64,000 nucleotides of DNA from Cordia subcordata (taxonomy: Eukaryota; Streptophyta; Magnoliopsida; Boraginales; Cordiaceae): assembly GCA_028554755.1 (NCBI GenBank), contig JAPTOF010000030.1, positions 1,718,247 to 1,782,246 of the forward strand, given 5' to 3'. A model generated the notes under the pieces. That model did no database searches. It saw only the letters and a program-made list of their open reading frames with translations, and was not told the origin of the DNA. A program made the position numbers and the translations under genes. Of this stretch, positions 56,222 to 64,000 are shown piece by piece. The first letter of the stretch is position 1; every line of letters begins with the position of its first letter.

Positions 56222-56361
56222 GGCACGGTATTGGTTCTTTATGTACTTTTGTGTTTGCGATTGGTTGTTTGCGTGTGCAGTATCTTTACTTGCTTTCCAT
56301 TTTTTGAAAAAAAAAATTAGAAAAAAAAAATTGACTATGAAAGGGTTTTACTTGTGATTCA
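56222..56361 (+). other. Gypsy 2 leader
   Basis: A 140-base leader between the primer site and the first ATG of the long frame, with two A-rich runs near 56306-56330. It is much shorter than the gypsy 1 leader. No further signal is recognised. Confidence 0.55.
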
Positions 56362-58326
56362 TTGAATATGACCGATCCTAATGCTTCTTGGTGGTCACTT
56401 GTATCCTCTTCCCCACCACCCGAACGTGTCCCTTATGCATGTTTCTTGTGTGGAAGTTTCATGCATCCTACCGTTTTCTGTCCCCACGAGAATTCCCCAC
56501 CTAGGGCTAGTGCTACTAATGACCCCTATAGTCATGCAACATCTCATGCATTTTCATTTAGTAATCATGACTATAGGGATGCAAATTCTTGTTATTGCAA
56601 TCATTGTGGAAGCCGTGCTCACTTTTCTAGTGCTTGTCCCATCTTCCACCCCTATCCCCGATTGCATGCAATGCCCTATGCCCCTAGCAATCATATGCCT
56701 ATGCATGCATCTATATCTAGCTATCATGATTCTAGGGAGCAACATCATGCATTTTCATAATGGGGTCAAGATCACTCTTTATTCCATTCACCTTCTAGTT
56801 TCGATTGTCCATCTCCAACACCTTCTTTTTCCACCCATTCCTCTCCCGAGTTTTTTGGTGGTTATGTGCAAAATGATTTTCAACATGACTACCCTTTTCA
56901 CTCGGTTGAACCCTCTTCTGTTATGTCTACACTCTCAGAGCAACTAGATCAAATGCTTGAGCAATCCCAATCTCTCATCCAATCTAATCAAGAGGAACTA
57001 GAGAGTTTTAAGCGAGAATCCAAATCTCTAGGAGAGCGCTTGAAGAGAATGGCTGAGAGTATGCAACTCATTAGTGAGACTTTTGAGATACCTTTAGAAC
57101 GAGTTAACGGGATAGAGATGAGACCTAACGATGAGGTGACTAAGGGTGGAAATGATGATGTATGGGAGAGACATTTAGAATGAGAGGTTGATGGAGAGAT
57201 AACATCTTGTAGTGAGGATGAAGATGAGCTTAATGATAACTTGGTTCTTGATGACTCTTGTGATTATGTTTTAGAGGAAATAGTACCCTATCCTCTTAAG
57301 CTTTCAACGTCTCCTATTAAGTCACATGAGCTTTTTCTTTCTCCTCATCCCACACATTCTGTACATATGGAGGTTGAGTTTTGTGTCGATAGTACTCAAT
57401 TGCATTCTGAGTTGGCATTTAGGGAGTTTAGCGCGCATTCTCCCCTTGAGCATTCATGCATACATGATGAGGAATCCGTTGAGTCCCCATTGCCCACTCA
57501 ATTAGTGTCTACCCTGTATGAAAAGCATGATGGCGAGATGACACCCACTAGTGATGAATGTATTGATGAATTTAAAGAGACTGTAGCTAGTGAAGGTTTA
57601 AAGTCATCCACTGGGGAAAACAAGACATCATTTTCGGAGATTTTAGATGATAAGTTTCTTGGAGTTAAGAATCATGATGTTGAAGAGAATAGCAACTCTA
57701 AGAAAACACATAAGAAAGGAATTGATGTGCTTGGAAGAATGATCTATGGGTCTCTTTGGATGTTTGATGATTCATTGATGGAAATAGAGCCCATTAAGAT
57801 CGAATCCACCCTTCGTGAGGAGTTAAAACGACCTAGGCTTGATCATGTTATATCTTGTGGAGAAGAAGAGTGTAGTACATCCACCTTCTATATCGTTGCT
57901 CCTTCTTCTCCAAATGTCATTCCAACCTCCATTTCCCATTCCATTGAGTCTTCCTTTTTGGAGCTCACGTTTGTGCCTTCATGCATAGAACATTTTCATC
58001 TAGGGTTAGAAAGCATGTTTCCCATGTTGCATGCATTAGACCTGTCTTTGACCTATGGGGAAAGTGTGTTCCTAACCCTTGATTATGAGAAGAAGGCATT
58101 GGGGTGGCTAATTAAAGAGCAAGCGGGACATGATTCTTCACGTTTGAGCATGCTTCATTCCACACTTACGCATTCATTTGATATTTTAGGGTGGGATCTT
58201 GAAAAGGTGTCCATCATGCATTCATTGCCCCATCCTTTAGTGCATGACCCTTTTCCTTCTACGTTCTGTGCTTTGATGATTATCCGGCAATTTGTGCCAC
58301 ACAACTTTAAACATATTTTACTCTAA
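56362..58326 (+). pseudogene. Gypsy 2 unique ORF: two zinc knuckles, coiled coil, acidic tail
   Basis: A single frame of about 654 codons, interrupted only by TAA at 56758-56760 and TGA at 57181-57183; all three open parts are in the same frame. The N-terminus has two CX2CX4HX4C knuckles, CFLCGSFMHPTVFC (about residues 27-40) and CNHCGSRAHFSSAC (about 73-86). Residues about 190-250 form a likely coiled coil (SEQLDQMLEQSQSLIQSNQE). The rest is acidic and Ser-rich, without recognised domains. It lies where gag-pol should be, so it may be a nucleic-acid-binding protein that helps packaging. I do not recognise the family; a captured host gene or a highly diverged Gag are alternatives. Confidence 0.7.
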
Positions 58327-58328
58327 CA

Positions 58329-58380
58329 TTGGCGCCCGGCTAGAGGCGTTAAATCCAGCGCTACTAGGAGGCACCCTAGG
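58329..58380 (+). promoter_or_regulatory. Conserved post-coding block of the gypsy lineage
   Basis: It follows the ORF stop within a few bases. The core GCGCTACTAGGAGGCACC is shared with gypsy 1 (minus 21368-21343, GCGCTACTAAGAGGCAACC), also just after the stop. It begins with TTGGCGCC, like the primer site. The role is unknown; an RNA structure is one possibility. Confidence 0.6.
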
Positions 58381-58874
58381 CTTGTTCATATTTTTCTTAT
58401 TTTTCTTGTATTTATTTGCCTTTGCCTTTGTATATAGTATATTAGTTTTCTTGTACTTATTCTTGCTTTGTACATAATAGATTAGATTGCTTTTGTTTAT
58501 CTTACCTTTTTATATTTTAGGATTTCTTTTGTTTATTTTAATTCTTAGTAGGTTAGATTTTTACTCCTTTACTTGTTCTTGCTTCTTTCCTTCATTTGTG
58601 CATCAATCCCTTACCCGTGTTTACATCCTTGTTTATCATTTCAAATGTCAATGTGAGCTTGCATAGCATATCTTCTAATCTCTTCTTTGTTTTTTGAGCA
58701 TTAGTGCTTTCCACAAAAGATAGAGCCTAATAGATCATTGGATTGTCTTTGGCATTTGTGGACTACATGGAAACAAGGTTGTATCTATCCATCTTTTACT
58801 TGTCCTTATCTATCCCTCTCCGCATTCCCCATATGTGTTTCATGTTGATTGCTTGTCGTGTGGTTTTGTGATTT

Positions 58875-58910
58875 TTGCTTGAGGACAAGCAAAGTTTAGG
58901 TTTGGGGGTG
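58875..58910 (+). promoter_or_regulatory. Inner hairpin/polypurine module of gypsy 2
   Basis: TTGCTTGAGGACAAGCAA (58875-58892), a 7-bp stem with a 4-base loop, followed by AGTTTAGGTTTGGGGGTG. The terminal module starts 941 bases downstream. Confidence 0.65.
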
Positions 58911-59815
58911 TGGTTGCTCATTTATTATTTATATCATATATGGGATAGATTCGCTTGCCATATCTTATTTTTTGCTTAAAATGTGTTCAAAATTTTCATT
59001 TTTTTGCATATTTTGAGTTAGTTTATCTCCACGTTGGTTGGAGAGTTGGCTTTTGTTATTGACTTATTTGATTGGAGAAGATAAGGGTGTATTGTGGGGA
59101 GTAAATGGAGTGTAGGTTATAACCTAGACTTTGAAGAGAATCCTTTTGAAAACTGTGGGGAATGAGTATTTCTAAGAATGCACCTTGTAGTTTCCCCACA
59201 ACTTGGTTGGAAAAAGTATTTTTAAAAGGTTATTGATATGAGTGCCCATTCCTTGATTGGTTCTTTTAGTTTGCCTTAGCCTCTTCTTTTCCTTTCTTTT
59301 TGTTCTATTTATGTATTGGAAAAAAAAACAAACAAACAAAAACGAAAAAAAAAATGAGAAAAAGAGAAAAGCCAAAAGGCAACGAAAAGATTGAAAAGTG
59401 AAGTATGTTGAATAAGTGTGAAGTGACATAATGTCAATGTGACACAAGTATCTCTTTTGTTTATTTTTATGTATTGTGGATAAGGCTCTTACGTCAATGT
59501 GAGCCATTGTGATGTATCTTCTCTTCCTTGTATCTTTGGGGCTAAGTACATATTGGGAGGCCATGTTTGTAGATAGTTCATAAAGTATCAACATCCCGAG
59601 AACGTGAGTTGGAATCCTAAGTTGTGGCGGTTCTAGCCACTTGGTAAATTTCAAAGAGGTGTGAGACCCCTTGTGATCAAAGGGAGGATCCGAAAAAGAC
59701 TAGGGAAGCCCTTACATGAAAAGAATGACCCCTTGTACCCCTTGGATGCGAAAAGATAGCAAGTCAATGCAATTGGCAACTCTTTGAAAAGCATGAGGAT
59801 AGACTTCATTTAGGC

Positions 59816-59852
59816 TTGCTTGAGGACAAGCAAGGGGTAGGTTTGGGAGTGC
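59816..59852 (+). promoter_or_regulatory. Gypsy 2 polypurine tract with hairpin
   Basis: TTGCTTGAGGACAAGCAA (59816-59833), then GGGGTAGGTTTGGGAGTGC directly before the LTR start TGATGTG at 59853. The location defines it as the plus-strand primer region. Confidence 0.78.
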
Positions 59853-61350
59853 TGATGTGTGTCATTGGTGCGTGTTTGCATCTTGTTTTTGCATGCACAT
59901 TTAAGGGTGTTTAGAGTACAATTGAGTGCACTTAGTACAAAGTTTATGTATATTTGTTAATATTTGTATATAACGTATTTAGGTGCATAAATATTATACT
60001 AAGTGTTATATTCCATGTTTTAGGAGTGTTTTGGAAGGGTTCAAGCTTATGCGAGGAAGAAATGAGCTAACGGATGAAGACCGGAAGAAAAGAAATAAAG
60101 AAGAGATCATTCGATCCAGGTCGACTTAGAAGAAGAGCCGGCGCTCCAGAATAAAAGATTTGAAGCCGGTCGAGTTCCTCAAGAAGCCTGTCGACCGGCT
60201 AGGTCGACCGGCCATTCCAGAGAGCATCATGATTGAAGCCGGGCGAGCAAGAAAGAGGAGCCGGTCGACCGGCTAGGTCGACCGGCTGTGCGCTGAAAAA
60301 ATCCATAAAAAGCTCGTTTCAGCTCATTTTCAAGGGAGGAACTTTTATATCTTAAATTCTAATAAACCCTAACCCTTTACCCACTTCACAAAACACCCTA
60401 AACCACCATCTAAACCCCACTCCAAGCGAGGATTGAAGCATTAAACAAAGATTTGAAGGATTTGTATGATTTGGAAGCAAGAATTTAGGAAGTTCTTCTT
60501 GTTCTTTCTCTATTTCTTGTAAATATGTTGCTAGATTAGGCTAGATTTAGGGTTGATTGTTGTTGTATATTAGATTAGGGCTTTGAATAATGGATTTGTG
60601 TAGATCTTTGGCTCTTAATACATGTTTATTTACATAAATTTATGGCATGATTCAATATGTCTATGTATTGGAAATCAAACATGTCTATGTGTTTGTTAAA
60701 ATGCCTAAGTGAATATGCATGTGTTATTTGTGCTTCAAATGCTTTTATCTACTTATATGGGTGATGTGATTGTGCTTAATCTCGTGGCTTTGCTTAGTAG
60801 AGTAGGCTTTGGCTTTAAACCCAGCTAATAGGTTACATGCTATGCTTAGTCGAGTTTAGGTACTAGTCCTTGGCTTTAAATCCAGCCAAGAGGATAAGTT
60901 CTAAGCACGGATTGCGTAGGCTAGGAGGGATTGGCCCTTAGCTTTAAATCCAGCTAACGGGTTGAACCACTAGTATTGGTTAAGAGAGCCCCCGATCAAC
61001 ACAACGGCAATAGAAGTCCCGAGCCTTAGATAGACATCATCTGTTATCATAGCCCAAGTCTTGTTGCAATGCAATTGCCCTAGGTCCTCTTCTTCTTTAT
61101 TAGTGTTTCCTTCTTTAGTTTGGCTCCCTTAAGTTCCTCCATAGATTAGTTTTTATTTTCCTTTTTCTAAGCTCCCTTCCATCCCAAAGTAAATACACAC
61201 ACGCACGTAGCTAGTTTAAGGCACTCGAGCACATAAGGACTAAACCAAGGTAGACTCCTTGTGGATTCGACACCGCACTTGCACACACTGTATTACACAC
61301 GTCCCGTGCACTTGCGGGCTATTTAGGCTTGTGCTCAAATAGCGATATCA
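59853..61350 (+). repeat. Gypsy 2 3' LTR
   Basis: A 1,498-base LTR, TGATGTGTGTCATT to AGCGATATCA, without the MITE and without the 108-base extra block of the left copy. It has two copies of GTCGACCGGCTAGGTCGACC near 60190 and 60263, a compact self-complementary motif also found in the gypsy 1 LTR. Confidence 0.92.
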
Positions 61351-61355
61351 GGCAT

Positions 61356-61844
61356 AACCCAAGACATAGCTTAATTGTTTGGCTTGCTTACCTTGACTGA
61401 CTTAGCATAAAATTCAAAATTTTACACTGGGGGATCAAAATTAATCTATCTTGCATCTTTTGGCATACGGGTTGTGAAACAAGAGAGCATATTTTCTTTG
61501 AATGTAGCTTCACCAGATAGATTTGGAAAAGAGGGCTACAACATTCATTAATCCCAGAAAACCTGATTTGTAGGAAAGACATCATTGATTACATCATACC
61601 TTTTGCACTTGAGAAACACTTGAAGGCCACCATTATTCAGCATCTTTTTGGAGCAGTCGTATACCATATTTGGATTGAAAGGAACCAACGCATTTTCAAG
61701 CATCAAGCCAAAACTGAGGAGTCCATCTTTAATGCTATCTTCAATGATGTTAGATTTAAACTCTCTAATCGTAGAAAATTTGTTTCCTCTATTTTGAACA
61801 AATCTTTATGTAAATCGTGGAGATTAGAAGATATTATTGTATAA
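61356..61844 (+). pseudogene. LINE M ORF2 C-terminus (zf-RVT)
   Basis: It continues 53537-53728. It has the Cys/His segment around 61440-61530 in mixed frames (FWHTGCETREHIFFEC, then CSFTR-like residues) and the open tail 61620-61844: KATIIQHLFGAVVYHIWIER, NAIFNDVRFKLSNRRKFVSS. The end is followed by a 70-base 3' UTR and poly(A). Confidence 0.85.
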
Positions 61845-61921
61845 GTTTCTTTTATATACTCTTCACTTTTTTACTTGTACATACTCTTTGACTTTGTGGA
61901 ATACTTGCCCTGCAAAAAAAA

Positions 61922-62321
61922 GAAAACAAATGTATAGGATTCCATGAGTTTATCCATTTGGAGTGAAACTCCAAGTATGCCACCAATGTAGCACAAGCCT
62001 CTCCAGGTGATGGGTGAGCATGGGACATTATGGAGTTTAATCTGGAATGGAACTTTATTCTAAGAAAATTTATGAATTTGAGCATTAGGACCCCATTTCC
62101 TAAGCAATAAAGGTCTATGATTAACATGCTATAATTTTTCCATGACTCTATTGCAAAATTTGTCACTCTAAATTTGGAACTTTTTTGCATGATAAATTTA
62201 CAATTCAAGATTTGGTTGCCATTTTCTAAGAGGTAATGGCCTATGATTTACATGCCATAGTTGTTGGGGCACTTTTCGATAATATTTTTCTATTTTAAAC
62301 TTATACATAAAGAGAGCCTTT
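61922..62321 (-). pseudogene. Two adjoining LINE ORF1 fragments (N and O)
   Basis: On the minus strand two overlapping versions of the DUF4283-like domain lie side by side: 62321-62186 reads KALFMYKFKIEKYYRKVPQQ and HRPLPLRKWQPNLEL; 62185-61922 reads again from the Cys-Asn-Arg-Val part through HRPLLLRKWGPNAQIHKFS. They repeat the same domain segment with different sequence, so they come from two elements. The right side is cut by LINE P's poly(T). Confidence 0.75.
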
Positions 62322-62754
62322 CCTTTTTTTTTCGCGAGGAAAGTGAATTTTGTATTCATTGATAGAAACATGTACAAACAATCAAAAAGAGAGCAATCTA
62401 AACAATGATATCTTCTAACCCCCAAGATTTACAAATAACACAATTGATACAAGAAGAAGTGAAAGTGTTTTCCATTCTTACATTTGACTCGGACATGATT
62501 GAAGATGGATGAGAAAATTTGCTCTTTAGTCTTGATTCCTTTGTCATACACCTGATTTTTCCTTTCAAGCCAAACAAAATAAATAGTTTCCTCAAAAGAT
62601 GCTTCAAGATTGTGGCTTTTAAGTTTTGTTCAGGAGCGTATGGAGTGAGAAAAGCCAAATATCTTCCTAATTATCCAGTGAGCTTGTAATCATGGTGAGT
62701 TGAAGTCCCTTGCACCAAATTCTTTTGGTGAATTCACAATGAAAGAATAAGTGA
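62322..62754 (-). mobile_element. LINE P: short 3' fragment of an L1-type element
   Basis: An antisense fragment of 430 bases: T run at about 62319-62331 followed by CGCGAGGAAAG, then 3' UTR. 62658-62398 is open on minus with LKATILKHLLRKLFILFGLK and the terminal CKSWGLEDIIV of ORF2. It is strongly 5'-truncated and ends at about 62754 next to LINE Q. Confidence 0.82.
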
Positions 62755-64000
62755 TCCCTTGTCTCGCTCTCTAACCTTCCACTTTCCCTAAACACTTTCC
62801 TAGCCTAAACACATCATCCCTCTAGCCCTTTGCTTTATCTACCAATCTTAATGGCAAGGAAGAAGAGAGCTAACTCATCTTCTCGCTCTAGTGCTAGGCT
62901 TCAAGCTAATCCACAAATTATTGATTGTTCCCCTATTACTACCCAATTGAAAGATTCAGCCACAAATGAAAAGGTTGATTCAGCCTCTTTGCTTTCCTCA
63001 TGATAGCAAAGATGCTTCATCAACCTCACAAGAATGTGAAGATTTCTTTGAAGCTCGAGTCAGCAAAACCTACAAAGAATATGAAGAAGAACTCAATGCC
63101 TAAAAGGCTAGTTTGGTAAAATTATTGCTTCAAAATTCTAAAGAAAAAAACTCATTTGCTCAAAAAGATTGGGCCGACCCTCTATCCCCTAAGGAGCTTG
63201 CTGAAATGGAGATTGCAAAATCACTTTTCACATCTCCAAAAAGTTCCTCTCTTTTAGCCGAAGTTATTAGAAGGAGCAAAGAAGATCCTGCCATGGTGAA
63301 TACTTTGGGTGCCATAAACAAGGAAGAAGTTGAACAGAGGCTTTTACCCAATGGACCTTCATGCTTCAGACCAGGTAATAAGCAATCTTTCCCCAAGGGT
63401 AATTCAAACTATGGACCGGGTAATGAGCATGTTCAGAAGGTGCAAGGTTCTACCTCTTTCACAAAAGTTGATTCAACATCTCTCAACTCCTCCCACTCGA
63501 CAACTCACCTTCTTGGTAAAGACAAAGCTAGCCCACAAAATTCAAACAATTCCCATGAGGAAGCTTTTCGTCCCTTCGACCGAGAAGCATTTTGGGAGCC
63601 ACATAGGACGGGTGCTCTTTATGAGTTGGTAGCCATCTCATCTAAATTTGCAAACTTAGCAAAAGAAAGCAAAAACAATTGTTCATCTCCAGGAAATACC
63701 TCAACCGAAAATGGCAAGGATTGCTCCACTCTCTCATAAGCAAAACTCGGCCATTTATGCTAAGAAGAATGAAGAATCCAAAGGAAAAAGTATACACCAA
63801 ACTAATGCTTGAAGAATCCAAAAAAATGAAAAAGTATACACCAAACTAGATTAAGGTATTTTCTACTTCAAACAATCCTTCTCTTGATTGGGGAAATGAT
63901 TTTGCTGGTTTTGTTAGACAAATTTGCATACTGAAAAAGAGTTTGAAGCTAGAGTTGTTAATGGAGTTAGAGAAGTTGATGATCCTCTGGAAGATATTTA
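62755..64000 (+). pseudogene. LINE Q: 5' UTR and ORF1, runs off the window
   Basis: The 5' end is near 62755 with a 96-base 5' UTR. The start is ATG at 62851 (MARKKRANSSSRSSARL). A stop at about 63003 and a frameshift are followed by 63113-63739, open for 208 codons (AQKDWADPLSPKELAEMEIA; Ser/Asn/Lys-rich). After 63740 more stops occur, with a ~40-base duplication around 63770-63850 (AAAGTATACACCAAACTA repeated). The end matches the ORF1 segment WGNDFAGFV and NGVREVDDP seen in LINE F, just before the DUF4283-like domain, which would lie beyond 64000. Confidence 0.82.

Larger units (their letters stand above)
58327..59852 (+). other. Gypsy 2 3' untranslated spacer
   Basis: About 1.5 kb with no supported gene. 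Directly after the stop is a block with TTGGCGCCCGGCTAGAGGCG and GCGCTACTAGGAGGCACC (58329-58380), matching gypsy 1 after its integrase. T-rich runs follow (58380-58560). The inner hairpin/polypurine module is at 58875-58910 and the terminal one at 59816-59852. The region 59480-59800 is collinear with gypsy 1 20100-20350. A-rich runs are at 59320-59370. Confidence 0.7.
53729..61350 (+). mobile_element. Gypsy 2: non-autonomous Ty3/gypsy element with unique ORF
   Basis: A 7.6-kb element with LTRs 53729-56197 and 59853-61350, a perfect tRNA-Asp-type primer site, a polypurine tract and a 5-bp target duplication. Its 3.65-kb interior has no gag, protease, RT, RNase H or integrase. Instead a ~650-codon frame with zinc knuckles fills 56362-58326. 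Its LTR motifs, primer site, post-coding block and 3' spacer match gypsy 1, so it belongs to the same lineage and must be mobilised in trans. In a ~190-base stretch the two LTRs differ at about 8 sites, so it is relatively young. Confidence 0.88.
53537..61921 (+). mobile_element. LINE M: L1-type 3' part, split by gypsy 2
   Basis: Two pieces: 53537-53728 and 61356-61921. The left reads NWPIHLQHIEIPNFAPHDDT and NGDFSFKHTLEYTRRKGNHF up to IIWHKG; the right continues with HNPRHSLIVWLAYL, so the reading is continuous across gypsy 2 and its GGCAT duplication. Poly(A) starts at 61914 after CTTGCCCTGC. The left edge abuts LINE L on the other strand. Confidence 0.85.

Noticed and set aside
57241..58326. 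The 361-codon open stretch as an ordinary host gene.
   Set aside because: It lies between paired LTRs with primer site and polypurine tract, is in frame with the upstream knuckle part, and shows no introns or flanking host sequence.
58328..58345. TTGGCGCC after the gypsy 2 ORF as a second primer site of a nested LTR element.
   Set aside because: No LTR ends precede it and the match to tRNA-Asp stops after about 8 bases; kept only as part of the conserved post-coding block.

Overview
This window is an A+T-rich stretch of a flowering-plant nuclear genome made almost wholly of transposable elements, most of them decayed and nested in one another. I found no host protein gene, tRNA, rRNA or CRISPR array. 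The plant signature is clear: L1-type LINEs whose ORF1 carries a DUF4283-like domain plus a CCHC knuckle and whose ORF2 ends in a zf-RVT domain, a Ty1/copia family with ~1.9-kb LTRs and an initiator-Met tRNA primer site, Athila/Tat-like Ty3/gypsy elements with a tRNA-Asp primer site, and a PIF/Harbinger-type MITE. I cannot name the species.

Layout. 1-7308: LINEs A and B (+), with B split by a complete antisense 2.8-kb LINE (C) that has ORF1 and a poly(A) tail but no ORF2. 7309-36054: an antisense LINE (E) split by a 24.8-kb insertion (7559-32376) of tandemly arranged, recombined copia elements; one copia leader in turn carries a 10.7-kb gypsy element (17929-28584) that has lost its reverse transcriptase. 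36064-50571: a patchwork of LINEs F to L on both strands, holding a rearranged copia element (42854-46115). 50577-52470: a solo copia LTR. 53729-61350: gypsy 2, a 7.6-kb element with near-intact LTRs and a 5-bp target duplication. It has no gag or pol but carries a ~650-codon reading frame with two zinc knuckles, and a MITE sits in its left LTR. 61351-64000: more LINE fragments and the 5' part of a LINE ORF1.

How the parts relate. Gypsy 2 shares with gypsy 1 its primer site, LTR motifs, a conserved block just after the coding region, and a duplicated hairpin plus polypurine module with almost the same spacing (942 and 941 bp). It therefore looks like a non-autonomous partner of that family. 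LINE C ends in the same bases before poly(A) as several ORF2-bearing LINEs, so it may likewise have been copied in trans. The copia LTRs record integration, solo-LTR formation, tandem arrangement and an inverted capture of one element's 3' end by another.

I see no sign of a host-encoded new system. The best candidates for something undescribed are the gypsy 2 reading frame, the paired hairpin/polypurine modules and the ORF1-only LINE. Everything was read by eye; no alignment or database search was run.
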